From assembly GCF_000374045.1 (NCBI RefSeq), contig NZ_KB893314.1, positions 333,372 to 397,371 of the forward strand: a stretch of DNA of 64,000 bases. Reading direction: 5' to 3'. This DNA is from Segetibacter koreensis DSM 18137 (GTDB lineage: Bacteria > Bacteroidota > Bacteroidia > Chitinophagales > Chitinophagaceae). The stretch's first letter is position 1. Every line of letters starts with the position of its first letter. Shown here piece by piece: positions 1 to 10,159 of this stretch. The notes under the pieces were generated by a model that had not been told where the DNA came from, did not search any database, and saw only the letters and a list, made by a program, of their open reading frames with translations. A program made the position numbers and the translations under genes.

Positions 1-1278
1 AAGAATATCCCAAATAACTGCTTCTTTCTTATCAACTAATTTCTTAGCAGATTTTACAGTTTTTACGATACCTCTTTCAATTAGCTTACGAATGATAAAT
101 GGTTTGAAAAGCTCGGCAGCCATATCTTTTGGAAGACCACACTCATGCATTTTCATTTCAGGACCTACTACAATAACCGAACGACCAGAGTAGTCAACAC
201 GTTTACCCAACAGGTTCTGACGGAAACGACCTTGTTTACCTTTCAATACATCAGAAAGAGATTTCAAAGCACGTCCACCTTCAGCTTTAACAGCGTTTGA
301 TTTTCTCGAGTTATCGAACAAACTGTCAATCGCTTCCTGCAACATCCTTTTTTCGTTGCGCAGTATAACCTCTGGTGCTTTAATCTCTAACAAACGCTTT
401 AAACGGTTGTTACGGATAATTACACGACGGTAAAGGTCATTCAAATCAGAAGACGCAAAACGACCACCATCAAGGGGTACTAACGGACGAAGTTCAGGAG
501 GAATAACAGGAATATACTGCATTACCATCCACTCAGGGCGATTAGTAATACGTGTATTAGCGTCACGGAAAGATTCAACCACACTTAAACGTTTTAAGGC
601 ATCCGCTTTACGTTGTTGTGATGTTTCATGTGCCGCAGCATTTCTTAAATCAAATGATAATTGGTCCAAATCGATTCTTTGCAACAGGTCATGAACTGCT
701 TCAGCACCCATTTTTGCAATGAACTTGTTTGGATCCTCATCAGGCAGATATTGGTTGTCTTTTGGTAAGGCATCCAATATATCAAGGTACTCTTCTTCGG
801 TCAAAAGATCACCGAAGTTCTGGCCTTTATCAGCACGGACACCTGACTGAATTACTACAAAACGCTCATAATAAACAATCGTTTCTAATTTCTTAGAACT
901 CATTCCCAATAAATAACCAATTTTGTTAGGAAGAGATTTAAAGTACCAGATGTGAACAACAGGAACCACAAGCTTAATGTGCCCCATTCTTTCACGACGT
1001 ACTTTCTTTTCTGTCACCTCAACACCACAACGGTCACAAACGATACCCTTATACCGGATACGCTTGTATTTACCGCAGGCACATTCATAATCCTTCACCG
1101 GACCAAAAATCCTTTCGCAAAACAAACCATCTCTTTCAGGTTTGTAAGTACGATAGTTTATGGTTTCAGGCTTTAAAACCTCACCGAAGCTCTTTTCCAG
1201 GATACTGTCGGGAGATGCCAGGCCAATCGTAATCTTAGAAAACGTAGGCCTTGGACGGTTATCTTTTTTAATTGCCAT
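1..1278 (-). CDS. rpoC: DNA-directed RNA polymerase subunit beta' (N-terminal part, runs off the window)
   Basis: This is the largest subunit of RNA polymerase, of which 426 codons are visible from ATG (CAT at 1276-1278) to the left edge. The N-terminus begins [20 protein letters not shown], and the zinc-binding region follows with cysteine pairs in YECACG and CDRCG. The clamp and switch segment [19 protein letters not shown] lies near the left end. The frame stays open to base 1, cut at VIWDIL, shortly before the place where the catalytic NADFDGD motif is expected. The gene lies 178 bases downstream of rpoB on the same strand, so it should be co-transcribed with it. The identification is secure; only the C-terminal two thirds are missing from the window. 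Confidence 0.97.
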   Translation of the reverse strand, partial: MAIKKDNRPRPTFSKITIGLASPDSILEKSFGEVLKPETINYRTYKPERDGLFCERIFGPVKDYECACGKYKRIRYKGIVCDRCGVEVTEKKVRRERMGHIKLVVPVVHIWYFKSLPNKIGYLLGMSSKKLETIVYYERFVVIQSGVRADKGQNFGDLLTEEEYLDILDALPKDNQYLPDEDPNKFIAKMGAEAVHDLLQRIDLDQLSFDLRNAAAHETSQQRKADALKRLSVVESFRDANTRITNRPEWMVMQYIPVIPPELRPLVPLDGGRFASSDLNDLYRRVIIRNNRLKRLLEIKAPEVILRNEKRMLQEAIDSLFDNSRKSNAVKAEGGRALKSLSDVLKGKQGRFRQNLLGKRVDYSGRSVIVVGPEMKMHECGLPKDMAAELFKPFIIRKLIERGIVKTVKSAKKLVDKKEAVIWDIL

Positions 1279-1456
1279 ATATCGTAATTCCGATTTTATT
1301 TTTTTGTTTACAGGCTGTAGAACTTAACCCAACATCCGTTGTGTCACTCACTTCAGCCTTTACCTCTTTATCAGCAGAAATGAGATGTAAGCTTTCACAC
1401 CTACATCTCACTCTCCCGATTATATTTTTCCTTTATTCCCCCTTGGGGGTTAGAAG
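1279..1456 (-). other. Structured rpoB-rpoC spacer
   Basis: This 178-base spacer is long for rpoB-rpoC. It contains a perfect 9-bp inverted repeat (TGAGATGTA at 1381-1389 with TACATCTCA at 1402-1410, 12-base loop), a C5-TT-G5 palindrome at 1438-1449 next to the rpoB stop, and at 1330-1353 one copy of a repeat whose second copy lies before sdhA. The hairpin lacks a T-run on the minus strand, so it does not look like a terminator; an RNA-processing or stability role is only a guess. Confidence 0.6.
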
Positions 1457-4400
1457 CTATTCAAATTTCAGGTCAAGACCCAACCCTCTCAATTCATGTA
1501 CAAGTACATTAAATGATTCTGGTATACCAGCTCTTGGAATGTTTTCACCTTTCACAATTGCCTCGTAAGTCTTAGCACGTCCAATGATATCATCAGATTT
1601 CAGCGTCAGCAACTCCTGAAGAATGTTAGATGCACCGTATGCTTCAAGTGCCCAAACCTCCATCTCACCAAAACGCTGACCACCAAACTGAGCCTTACCA
1701 CCAAGAGGTTGTTGCGTAATCAAGCTGTACGGTCCGATAGAACGGGCGTGCATCTTGTCATCAACCATGTGGTGAAGTTTAATGATATAAATAATACCAA
1801 CTGTGGCTTTCTGGTCGAAGCGATCACCCGTTTCTCCGTCATACAAAAAAGTATGACCAAAACTTGGAAGACCAGCTTCGTCTATTTTATCAGCTATTTC
1901 TTCAGTAGTGGCCCCATCAAAAATCGGAGTTGCAAAACGAACACCTAATTTCTCTCCAGCCCATCCAAGTACAGTTTCGTATATCTGCCCAAGGTTCATA
2001 CGACTAGGTACACCAAGCGGGTTAAGAACGATGTCGACAGGAGTACCATCTTCAAGGAAAGGCATGTCTTCAGCACGCACAATCTTAGCAACGATACCTT
2101 TGTTTCCGTGACGTCCCGCCATTTTATCACCTACTTTCAGTTTACGCTTAACAGCCATGTAAACTTTAGCAAGCTTCAACACCCCGGCGGGCAGTTCATC
2201 ACCTATTGAAATATTGAATTTTTCTCTTTTATAGCGGCCTAATTCTTCGTTGTACTTTATATTGAAGTTGTGCAACAATGTATTGATCTGGTCATCAGTT
2301 TTAGCATCGCTTGTCCATCCTAAAGGATTTACATTCTGATAATCGATCTGCGACAAGTTTTTATGATTGAACTTAGAACCTTTGCCAATCAATATTTCAC
2401 CAAAATTGTTACTTACTCCTGCAGAAGGCTTATCTCTCAATAAAGTCTGCAATTTTTCAAGCAACACTTCCATGATATCGGCTACATTCTTCTCATGCAC
2501 TTTTTCTATCTTCTCAAGAATTGCCTTTTCGCGAACTTTGGTGTTTTTATCTTTCTTAGCTCTCTGGAATAATTTCTTGTCAATTACTACACCTTCAGTT
2601 CCGCTCGGAGCTTTTAATGAAGCATCTTTCGCATCACCTGCCTTATCACCAAAGATTGCGCGTAATAACTTCTCTTCAGGTGTAGGATCACTTTCACCCT
2701 TTGGAGTAATCTTACCTATAATTATATCACCTTCTTTAATTTGGGCTCCAATGCGGATAATACCATGTTCATCAAGGTCTTTAGTAGCATCCTCAGATAC
2801 GTTAGGAATATCAGGAGTAAGTTCTTCTTCACCTAATTTAGTATCACGCACTTCCAGTTCAAATTCTTCAATGTGAACTGAAGTAAACCAGTCTTCACGC
2901 ACTACCTTTTCATTGATTACAATAGCATCTTCAAAGTTGTAACCTTTCCATGGCATAAATGCTACTTTCAGGTTTCTACCTAACGCCAGCTCTCCATCGC
3001 GTGTTGCATAACCTTCAGTTAAGAAGTCTCCCTCTTTAACCACTTGTCCTTTTTTAACAGAAGGACGAAGATTGATACAGGTAGCCTGGTTAGTTTTGAT
3101 AAACTTCGTTAACTTATAAATGACCAGATCTTCTTCGAAGCTTACTAGTTTTTCTTCAGCGTTTCTTGTATAACGAACATGTATCTCTTTCGCATCAACA
3201 AACTCTACCACACCATCACCTTCAGCATGAATTTGAATTCTTGCGTCACGTGCAGCTTTTCCTTCGAGACCTGTACCTACAATAGGAACCTCAGGACGGA
3301 TGAGAGGAACGGCCTGGCGTTGCATGTTTGATCCCATCAATGCACGGTTGGCATCATCATGCTCAAGGAACGGAATTAAGGAAGCACTTAAACCAACAAT
3401 CTGGTTAGGAGCAACATCCATATATTCCACTTCTCCTTTATCTAAAATAGGGAAGTCACCTGTCTGACGGCTTACGACTCTGTCTTCAGCAAATTCGCTT
3501 TTGTCATTTAATGGTGAACTTGCCTGTGCAATTTTTTTAAGGTCCTCTTCTTCTGCGCTTAGGAAAGTAAGGGTTTTCATATCAACCTTACCATCATTCA
3601 CTTTATGATATGGCGTTTCAATGAAACCCATTTCATTAATTTTTGCGTGAACGCAAAGTGTAGATATCAAGCCAATGTTTGGTCCCTCAGGAGTTTCAAT
3701 AGTACACAAACGACCATAGTGGCTATAATGTACGTCACGAACCTCAAAACCAGCTCTCTCACGACTTAAACCTCCGGGTCCTAAAGCTGAAATACGACGT
3801 TTGTGCGTAATTTCAGAAAGAGGATTGGTTTGGTCTAAAAACTGGGATAACTGTGATGTACCGAAGAATGAGTTGATAACTGAAGATAAAGTTCTCGCAT
3901 TGATCAGATCAACCGGTGTAAATACCTCGTTGTCACGAACGTTCATTCTTTCACGAATGGTACGAGCCATACGCGCAAGACCAACTCCGAACTGAGCATA
4001 CAACTGCTCACCTACAGTGCGTACACGACGATTACTCAGGTGATCAATATCATCAATCTCAGCCTTGCTGTTTGTTAAACGAACAAGATATTTGATGATC
4101 TCGATGATATCTTCCTTAGTCAATACTTTCTTCTCGATCGGGAAAGTTAAACCAAGCTTACGGTTAATCTTATAACGACCAACTTCACCAAGATCATATC
4201 TTTTATCGCTAAAGAACAATTTATCAATAATACCTCTTGCAGTCTCGTTATCAGGAGCATCAGCGCCACGCAATTGGCGATAGATATGCTGAACCGCTTC
4301 TAACTCACTGTTTGAAGTATCTTTATTTAAAGTATTGTAAATGATAGAATAATCACCACTTACTTCTTCTTTTTGAATGAACACACTTTTTACATCCATC

Positions 4401-5260
4401 TCGCTGATGGTTTCAATCGCGCTTTCATCCAATACCGTGTCTCTTTCCATCACCACTTCGTTTCTTTCGATAGATACCACTTCACCAGTATCCTCATCCA
4501 CGAAGTCTTCTACCCATGTACGAAGTACACGTGCAGCTAATTTTTTGCCTAAAAACTTATCAAGTGATTTTTTTTCAGCCGGAACTTCATCAGCCATTCC
4601 AAAAAGTTCGAGAATGTCTTTATCTGTTTCGAAGCCGATAGAACGTAACAAAGTTGTTACAGGAAACTTTTTCTTACGATCGATATAAGCATACATAACA
4701 TTATTAATGTCTGTAGCGAATTCCATCCACGCACCTTTGAAAGGAATTACCCTTGCAGAATAAATCTTGGTTCCGTTGGGGTGAACAGACTGACCGAAGA
4801 ATACACCAGGGGAACGATGAAGCTGGCTGACAACAACTCTTTCGGCACCGTTAACAACAAACGTGCCACGCGGTGTCATGTAAGGTATATTTCCAAGAAA
4901 CACATCCTGAACGATGGTCTGGAAATCAATATGCTCTTCATCATTACAGCTAAGGCGAAGCTTTGCTTTAAGAGGAACAGCATAAGTTAATCCACGCTCC
5001 ATACACTCATCAATAGAGTAACGGGGTGGGTCAATAAAATAATCCAGGAATTCCAGCACGAAGATGTTACGTGTGTCTGTAATTGGAAAGTTTTCCTTAA
5101 ACACGCGGAACAAACCTTCTACGTTACGCTTATCGGGCGTAGTCTCTAACTGAAAAAAGTCCTGGAAAGATTGTAACTGAATGTCGAGAAGGTCAGGTGT
5201 TTCTGATAAATTTTTAATTTTACCGAAACTGACCCTGTTAGGAACTTTAGTTGAAGACAT
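1457..5260 (-). CDS. rpoB: DNA-directed RNA polymerase subunit beta
   Basis: This is the second-largest RNA polymerase subunit, 1267 residues. The rifampicin-binding region is intact: [20 protein letters not shown], then [20 protein letters not shown]. The residues equivalent to E. coli D516, H526 and S531 are the sensitive-type ones, so there is no visible resistance mutation. The C-terminus carries [19 protein letters not shown], which packs against beta'. I chose the ATG at 5258-5260 ([17 protein letters not shown]); an upstream TTG would add nine residues with no homology logic. No rplJ or rplL gene lies upstream; the next gene is a divergent fucosidase 728 bases away, so rpoB appears to head its own transcription unit. 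Confidence 0.98.
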   Translation of the reverse strand: MSSTKVPNRVSFGKIKNLSETPDLLDIQLQSFQDFFQLETTPDKRNVEGLFRVFKENFPITDTRNIFVLEFLDYFIDPPRYSIDECMERGLTYAVPLKAKLRLSCNDEEHIDFQTIVQDVFLGNIPYMTPRGTFVVNGAERVVVSQLHRSPGVFFGQSVHPNGTKIYSARVIPFKGAWMEFATDINNVMYAYIDRKKKFPVTTLLRSIGFETDKDILELFGMADEVPAEKKSLDKFLGKKLAARVLRTWVEDFVDEDTGEVVSIERNEVVMERDTVLDESAIETISEMDVKSVFIQKEEVSGDYSIIYNTLNKDTSNSELEAVQHIYRQLRGADAPDNETARGIIDKLFFSDKRYDLGEVGRYKINRKLGLTFPIEKKVLTKEDIIEIIKYLVRLTNSKAEIDDIDHLSNRRVRTVGEQLYAQFGVGLARMARTIRERMNVRDNEVFTPVDLINARTLSSVINSFFGTSQLSQFLDQTNPLSEITHKRRISALGPGGLSRERAGFEVRDVHYSHYGRLCTIETPEGPNIGLISTLCVHAKINEMGFIETPYHKVNDGKVDMKTLTFLSAEEEDLKKIAQASSPLNDKSEFAEDRVVSRQTGDFPILDKGEVEYMDVAPNQIVGLSASLIPFLEHDDANRALMGSNMQRQAVPLIRPEVPIVGTGLEGKAARDARIQIHAEGDGVVEFVDAKEIHVRYTRNAEEKLVSFEEDLVIYKLTKFIKTNQATCINLRPSVKKGQVVKEGDFLTEGYATRDGELALGRNLKVAFMPWKGYNFEDAIVINEKVVREDWFTSVHIEEFELEVRDTKLGEEELTPDIPNVSEDATKDLDEHGIIRIGAQIKEGDIIIGKITPKGESDPTPEEKLLRAIFGDKAGDAKDASLKAPSGTEGVVIDKKLFQRAKKDKNTKVREKAILEKIEKVHEKNVADIMEVLLEKLQTLLRDKPSAGVSNNFGEILIGKGSKFNHKNLSQIDYQNVNPLGWTSDAKTDDQINTLLHNFNIKYNEELGRYKREKFNISIGDELPAGVLKLAKVYMAVKRKLKVGDKMAGRHGNKGIVAKIVRAEDMPFLEDGTPVDIVLNPLGVPSRMNLGQIYETVLGWAGEKLGVRFATPIFDGATTEEIADKIDEAGLPSFGHTFLYDGETGDRFDQKATVGIIYIIKLHHMVDDKMHARSIGPYSLITQQPLGGKAQFGGQRFGEMEVWALEAYGASNILQELLTLKSDDIIGRAKTYEAIVKGENIPRAGIPESFNVLVHELRGLGLDLKFE

Positions 5261-5988
5261 ATATATTATTAACCGGTTTTTATTCAAAAAAAATCAGGCT
5301 AAGCACTGAAATACAGAATACTGAATCCAGACATTTTCGGAGTTCAATGGCCATTGCCGGAAATGTGTTTTGCTAATTCGCCCAAAATTAAAAGGAATGC
5401 AAAGGTAAGGAATGCAAATAAAAGAAAAAACAATTTTTATACCAAAAATGTTAATGTGGAAAAACAGATATTTTCCATTTTACATTAATATTTTCTACTG
5501 GTATTAGCTTTTCGGAAGAAAAATACACAATGCAAAAATATGGGCAAATAAGTTTCATAGAGTAAAGTAGCCTTAAAATTTTTCAGAAATAGAGAAAAGT
5601 ATAGAAAATGATGAATAATAAGTTGAGCAAAATGGTGGTTGAATTACATTTAATATATTATTTTTCAATTTCAATAGAATCTTCTTTGCCTCCAAGACAT
5701 TTGCCGAAATATAAGTAATTGCAGGTAATAAAAACATAAGCAAACTTTTATTATGACTTTCCCGGTTTTCACACACAGTAAAGAACAGTTACAAATAAAT
5801 AAGGCTCATCTGTTCTTGTACTTTTAATGATAACGCAGAATTTATTGCGCTTACCTTTCCCGGCTTAAAAATCAGCGTCGTGCCTATTAAATAATAATAT
5901 ATCTTTCCAAAAGTTATACTCCTTTCGGTTACCAAATATTTTTTAAACTAAACCATATATTACTAACCCAAAAATGTAGCGTTGTCAA
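5261..5988. other. Intergenic region between rpoB and the fucosidase gene
   Basis: These 728 bases separate two divergent genes and are very AT-rich. Apart from the candidate rpoB promoter I see no supported gene. A 67-codon minus-strand frame at 5573-5776 starts at GTG, is low in complexity, and is probably chance. TATCTTTC at 5900-5907 is a near-match to a -7 element for the fucosidase gene. Confidence 0.6.
5400..5433 (-). promoter_or_regulatory. Candidate rpoBC promoter
   Basis: On the minus strand TACCTTTG (5407-5400) fits the Bacteroidota -7 consensus TAnnTTTG exactly. A TTG (5433-5431) lies 23 bases upstream, at the long end of the allowed spacing. The predicted leader before rpoB is about 135 bases. 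Another -7-like match at 5533-5540 cannot be excluded. Confidence 0.4.
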
Positions 5989-7440
5989 ATGAAAAAGTAC
6001 TGTTTATTTACCCTCACTATTTTCCTGGTTTCCATGGCCAATGCGCAACAGTATGAAGCCAACTGGGCTTCATTGAATAAACGACAAATTCCTGCGTGGT
6101 TTCACCAGGACAAGTTTGGTATTTTCATTCATTGGGGCGTTTATTCTGTTCCATCATATGCGCCGGTGATACCCAACAGCGGTAACAGTTATGCCGAATG
6201 GTATTGGTATCGTCTGAATGAAAAACAAAAAGACTTTACAGCTTTTCATGATAAAAATTATGGTGCTGATTTTAAATATCCTCAGTTTGAATCTCAGTTT
6301 AAGGCTGAAATGTTTAACCCGCAGCAATGGGCAGATGTTTTTAAAAAATCAGGTGCACGATATGTCGTATTAACGTCGAAGCATCATGAAGGTTATTGCC
6401 TCTGGAACAATGAAGACGCTGACCGTGACTGGCAACGGCCGTGGAATGCAGTTACTGGCACACCCAAACGAGATCTCTTAGGTGATCTGACAACGGCAGT
6501 AAGAGACGCGGGTTTAAAGATGGGCTATTATTACTCTTTATATGAATGGTTTAACCCCTTGTGGAAGCAAGACAAGAAACGGTTTGTATCAGAACACATG
6601 TTTCCGCAATTTAAAGATCTGGTGACGAAATATAAACCCTCGGTCATTTTTTCTGACGGTGAATGGGATCTTTCAGATACTGCATGGAGAAGCCCGGAAT
6701 TACTTGCGTGGTTATTTAATGAGTCTCCCGTTGCCAAAGATGTAGTGATAAACGACCGTTGGGGAAGCAATACACGCGGAAAAAATACAGGCTGTACTTA
6801 TACAACATCTGAGTATGGCAGCGGAATGGATCCGAATGTGATATGGGAAGAAAGCCAGGGAATTGGCCACTCTTACGGTTACAATCGCAATGAGAAACTT
6901 GAAGATTACAAAACAAGCCATGATCTTATTTTAATGCTTGTCGATATTGTATCGAGGGGCGGTAACCTGTTGCTTGATATTGGCCCTACTGCTGATGGAC
7001 GTATTCCTGTTATTATGCAGCAACGCCTTACTGACATCGGCAATTGGTTGCAAACAAATGGTGAAGCTATTTACGGAACGGAAGCGTACAAACAATCGTA
7101 CCAGTGGAGCGAAGGCAAAAGACCTCAAAAGAAAGGTGAAAGTTTTATGGCTGGCTACAATATTGCTCAACAGGTAAAACCTAGTAAAGATATGGCACAT
7201 ATAGAAGCCTTCTTTACAACAAAAGGCAAAGACCTGTTTTGCACATTTCCGTCTTATAGCCGCCAACTGCGCATTCGCAATTTTAAACCTTCTGCAGGAA
7301 CGAGAGCAAGCATTTTAGGCATAAAAAAATCATTATCAATAAAGAATGCAGGCAATGATTGTATTATAGACGCTTCGCAAATACAGCCCGGAGAAATACC
7401 AGGTGAGCTATTTGTAGTTAAGCTTGAAAACGCATTGTGA
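5989..7440 (+). CDS. Secreted alpha-L-fucosidase, glycoside hydrolase family 29
   Basis: The 483-residue protein should release terminal alpha-linked L-fucose from glycans by a retaining mechanism. A signal peptide of about 19 residues ends near ANAQ, so the enzyme is exported to the periplasm or surface. Family features are the early FHQDKFGIFIHWGVYSVPSY block, TSKHHEGYCLW near residue 130, and VIFSDGEWD, in which Asp223 is the expected nucleophile. The general acid/base is harder to place in this family; a glutamate in IWEESQ is one candidate. No C-terminal binding module is evident. The gene stands alone, divergent from rpoB, and is followed by a hairpin at 7474-7520. The family is sure; the exact linkage specificity is not. 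Confidence 0.93.
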   Translation: MKKYCLFTLTIFLVSMANAQQYEANWASLNKRQIPAWFHQDKFGIFIHWGVYSVPSYAPVIPNSGNSYAEWYWYRLNEKQKDFTAFHDKNYGADFKYPQFESQFKAEMFNPQQWADVFKKSGARYVVLTSKHHEGYCLWNNEDADRDWQRPWNAVTGTPKRDLLGDLTTAVRDAGLKMGYYYSLYEWFNPLWKQDKKRFVSEHMFPQFKDLVTKYKPSVIFSDGEWDLSDTAWRSPELLAWLFNESPVAKDVVINDRWGSNTRGKNTGCTYTTSEYGSGMDPNVIWEESQGIGHSYGYNRNEKLEDYKTSHDLILMLVDIVSRGGNLLLDIGPTADGRIPVIMQQRLTDIGNWLQTNGEAIYGTEAYKQSYQWSEGKRPQKKGESFMAGYNIAQQVKPSKDMAHIEAFFTTKGKDLFCTFPSYSRQLRIRNFKPSAGTRASILGIKKSLSIKNAGNDCIIDASQIQPGEIPGELFVVKLENAL

Positions 7441-7830
7441 TTTTTTACAACAAAAAAGTTAGCTGATTTAAAAAAATAAGCTTGATAGTCTTTATTAGTA
7501 ACGAACTATCGGGCTTATTTGAAATGTAAAGCCGGTTGCTAGGTTTTTGTTTAGGTGAAATAAGCCGGTACCTTTTGCACAAAATCACTTCAATTGCACA
7601 AAACACATCTATTAAAAAACGAATCCATGAAGCCTTCACTAAAATTTTCATGTAGTTGTTCTACCCTTTCGGCTTCAGTTTTCATTAAACGTAATATCGG
7701 TTTAAAATAATTGTCTACTTTTACCGCCGTTTCGATGGGTTCTATTAGAGCATGTTTTATTCTAATGCAGAGCCATACTCCTCTCCCATCTCCATTTTGA
7801 AATTTTTTTTTCAATTTCTAAAGGCAAGAG
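7441..7830. other. Intergenic region, fucosidase to panB
   Basis: These 390 bases hold the hairpin at 7474-7520. Short minus-strand frames here (7445-7651, 7590-7814) have no recognisable product and no usable start context. I see no gene, and no clear -7 element for panB. Confidence 0.55.
7474..7520 (+). terminator. Hairpin terminator after the fucosidase gene
   Basis: AATAAGCTTGATAGT (7475-7489) pairs with ACTATCGGGCTTATT (7505-7519) through 15 pairs, two of them G-T wobbles, with a 15-base loop. The downstream T-run is short on the plus strand; the A-run upstream would make it work better on the minus strand. Confidence 0.6.
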
Positions 7831-8646
7831 ATGTCTGTTAATAAACAAATTCGCAAAGTAACTACCAATACACTTCAAAAGCTTAAAACAAACGGCGAGA
7901 AAATATCTATGATCACGGCTTACGATTTTTCGTTTGCCCGGCTTTTTGATCAGGCAGGTATAGATGTAATACTCGTAGGAGATAGTGCCAGCAATGTGAT
8001 GGCGGGCCACGAATCTACTCTGCCTATCACTTTAGATCAAATGATTTATCACGCCGGATCTGTCATTCGTGGTACTGAGAGGGCATTGGTAGTTGTAGAC
8101 CTTCCGTTTGGCTCTTACCAGTCAAATAGTGAAGTCGCTTTGGCATCTGCTATACGTATAATGAAAGAGACAGGCGCTCATGCTCTAAAGCTGGAGGGAG
8201 GAGAAGAAGTGGTTGAAAGCGTAAAACGCATCGTTAGTGCAGGCATACCGGTTATGGGACATTTAGGCCTTACACCACAATCGATTCACAAATTTGGAAC
8301 TTATGTGGTTAGGGCAAAAGAAGAAGCTGAAGCAAACAAGCTGCGAAACGATTCGATGCTGTTGCAGGATGCCGGTTGTTTTGCCGTTGTGCTTGAAAAG
8401 ATACCTGCAGAACTCGCAAAGGAGGTAAGTGAAAAACTGAATATTCCGACAATTGGTATAGGTGCTGGTATGTATTGCGATGGACAAGTGCTTGTAATGC
8501 ATGACATGCTGGGGATAAATACAGAATTTAAACCGCGATTTCTGAGAACGTATTTAAACCTGGCAGAAGAGGTGACAAGCGCAGTGAAACGGTATATCAA
8601 CGATGTAAAAAACAAAGATTTCCCAAGCGAAAGTGAACAGTATTAA
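7831..8646 (+). CDS. panB: 3-methyl-2-oxobutanoate hydroxymethyltransferase (ketopantoate hydroxymethyltransferase)
   Basis: This enzyme transfers a hydroxymethyl group from 5,10-methylenetetrahydrofolate to alpha-ketoisovalerate, making ketopantoate, the first committed step of pantothenate and coenzyme A synthesis in the cytoplasm. At 271 residues it is full length. Hallmarks are [20 protein letters not shown], the metal-binding [27 protein letters not shown], and the catalytic glutamate in VVLEKIP. The start is an ATG preceded by an A/G-rich stretch. No panC, panD or panE is next to it; it stands alone between terminators. Confidence 0.97.
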   Translation: MSVNKQIRKVTTNTLQKLKTNGEKISMITAYDFSFARLFDQAGIDVILVGDSASNVMAGHESTLPITLDQMIYHAGSVIRGTERALVVVDLPFGSYQSNSEVALASAIRIMKETGAHALKLEGGEEVVESVKRIVSAGIPVMGHLGLTPQSIHKFGTYVVRAKEEAEANKLRNDSMLLQDAGCFAVVLEKIPAELAKEVSEKLNIPTIGIGAGMYCDGQVLVMHDMLGINTEFKPRFLRTYLNLAEEVTSAVKRYINDVKNKDFPSESEQY

Positions 8647-8652
8647 TTCGCC

Positions 8653-8675
8653 TTGTAACCTTCCTTTGGTTACAA
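8653..8675 (+). terminator. Possible panB terminator
   Basis: TTGTAACC and GGTTACAA form a perfect 8-bp stem with a 7-base loop seven bases after the panB stop codon. The following T-run is weak (TTTCAGTTT), so termination strength is uncertain. Confidence 0.45.
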
Positions 8676-8789
8676 TTTCAGTTTAAAAAATTACCATTAC
8701 AAATATTATTTCAAATACGCTTTGTAGCTATAATTTTTTCGACCAGACTCAAAAATTGCTAGGCGTAAATAAAGACTTAATTTAAAGGC

Positions 8790-9107
8790 CTATTTTAAAA
8801 CATCATAAGGGTTTGGAATAGGTTCTTTTTCGTTTTTTAAACCTAAAACTCCGGCATTATCATTTTCAATATTTTTCTCAAAGGGAATAGCTGGCAAAAC
8901 AGTATCATTATCTGCATCAGACAATTTATTCAAATCTTCGACAGATGTATCAAATCTGTCACTCAATTCAATTCGTGCATTTCTCAGCTCTTCATCTGTC
9001 GTAGTATGATTCTGATTAAGCAAATGGCGATGAGCTAATTCACGTATAGTTTCGCTTTTACTATTATTTTGCTTATTGTTTTGAGTTTGCTCCGACTTGT
9101 TTTGCAT
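8790..9107 (-). CDS. Small hydrophilic protein of unknown function
   Basis: I do not recognise this 105-residue protein. It has no signal peptide, membrane segment or cysteine. The N-terminus is rich in Asn, Gln, Lys and Ser and looks disordered; residues 20-65 could form amphipathic helices; the C-terminus is proline-rich and ends PNPYDVLK. It starts with ATG, lies in its own transcription unit, and no competing frame overlaps it, which makes it more likely to be real than the shadow frames nearby. A role cannot be inferred. Confidence 0.6.
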   Translation of the reverse strand: MQNKSEQTQNNKQNNSKSETIRELAHRHLLNQNHTTTDEELRNARIELSDRFDTSVEDLNKLSDADNDTVLPAIPFEKNIENDNAGVLGLKNEKEPIPNPYDVLK

Positions 9108-9537
9108 ACAACTTGCTTTAAATGTATTTGTATTCGATTTGAAATATTAGTAATAATGTGTTTTACAATTCGAAAAATAAATGCTATAAGAAAGAAAATA
9201 ACTATTTTAATTAAAAAAAGTATTTTAAAAGTTTATAATCCTTAAAAAAACCGCAAGTCGTCTTACATTCAAATTATTTTGCTACTATTAGCTTTATGTC
9301 GGTTTCAAAACTATGTACTAAAGTTCATGCCTGACAATTAATGTTCCTGACGAAGCTCTCGTTTTTTTAAATACTAATGTTCATTGTGGAAGAAATACCT
9401 CAAATTAAAGTTAAGTGAAAGCGTTTGGCTACTATTAGCTCTTTTAACAAAAGAAAAAAGACCAAAGTTTAGTTTGCATCTTAGGAAGAGTTTTTGCATT
9501 TAAAAAGTTAAAACTCTTTAATCTTAAACTTTTGACC
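9108..9537. other. AT-rich intergenic region with a 13-base repeat
   Basis: These 430 bases separate two divergent small genes. GCTACTATTAGCT occurs at 9281-9293 and again at 9428-9440, and an 11-base portion recurs inside the next gene at 9572-9582. The core has a dyad (GCTA, four bases, TAGC), so it could be a regulator site. No gene is seen. Confidence 0.5.
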
Positions 9538-9867
9538 ATGAAAAGCAAAACTCTTGCACTTGCCCTTACTTTACTATTAGCTGTTACAACCACTCTTAAT
9601 GCCGCACCTTTGGCTAAAAAGGCGATCGAAGAAAAGGTGATGGCTATGACAGCAGAACAAAAAGAAGCCCGTATTGCAGAAATGAAACAAAGAGTTGAAC
9701 AAATTAAAGCAATGGACAAATCTCAACTGTCGAAAGCGGATCGCAAGGCGTTACGCCAGGAACTGAGAAACATGAACAAAGAGGCCAGAGCAATTAGCAG
9801 TGGAGGAATTTATATTTCTCTTGGTGCTCTTATCATCATTGTGTTGTTACTTATATTGCTTTTGTAA
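9538..9867 (+). CDS. Small exported protein with C-terminal membrane helix
   Basis: This 109-residue protein has a signal peptide (cleavage near LNAAP), a middle of about 55 residues rich in Lys, Glu, Ala, Arg and Met that should form a long charged helix, and a C-terminal hydrophobic segment after SSGGIYISLGAL that ends in leucines and isoleucines with no charged tail. I believe similar short proteins are common in Bacteroidota, but I know no function. The ATG at 9538 was chosen over an upstream TTG. The gene has its own strong terminator, which suggests a highly expressed single-gene transcript. Confidence 0.75.
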   Translation: MKSKTLALALTLLLAVTTTLNAAPLAKKAIEEKVMAMTAEQKEARIAEMKQRVEQIKAMDKSQLSKADRKALRQELRNMNKEARAISSGGIYISLGALIIIVLLLILLL

Positions 9868-9908
9868 AAACTGTAGAGGGCTGTAACAAGGCAATAATAA
9901 TATTTTTG

Positions 9909-9938
9909 AAAAAATCCCGGAATGCTTCGGGATTTTTT
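9909..9938 (+). terminator. Strong intrinsic terminator
   Basis: AAAAAATCCCG (9909-9919) pairs perfectly with CGGGATTTTTT (9928-9938) around an 8-base loop, with a run of seven T. It lies about 40 bases after the small membrane protein gene. Confidence 0.85.
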
Positions 9939-10159
9939 TATATAACAACTTAAAATAGGTTTAGCGGAAATCAAATCTCAATACATCCTTCAACGGTTCA
10001 TAGTTTAATTTGCTTATTCCAACTAGTGACATAATTAAAATCAGGATATTGTTTAGAATCTTTCCGGTTAAATTTCTCCCATGGGTGCATTATAAAACGC
10101 TTTTGCGAGTCATACCATTTAAAATCTCCGTCCACTCCCCTGTGTCGCTTTTAAAAAAA

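Noticed and set aside
1438-1449. C5-TT-G5 palindrome as the rpoB terminator
   Set aside because: The loop is only two bases and no T-run follows on the minus strand, and rpoC must be transcribed through it.
1909-5000. Several long plus-strand frames inside rpoB
   Set aside because: They are antisense shadows of a highly conserved gene.
5573-5776. A 67-codon minus-strand frame upstream of rpoB, checked as a possible rplL or leader gene
   Set aside because: It starts at GTG, has no similarity to L7/L12 or L10, and is Leu/Ile/Ser-rich low-complexity sequence in AT-rich DNA.
7590-8010. Two overlapping minus-strand frames over the panB start
   Set aside because: They overlap a certain gene, encode no known motif, and are shadows.
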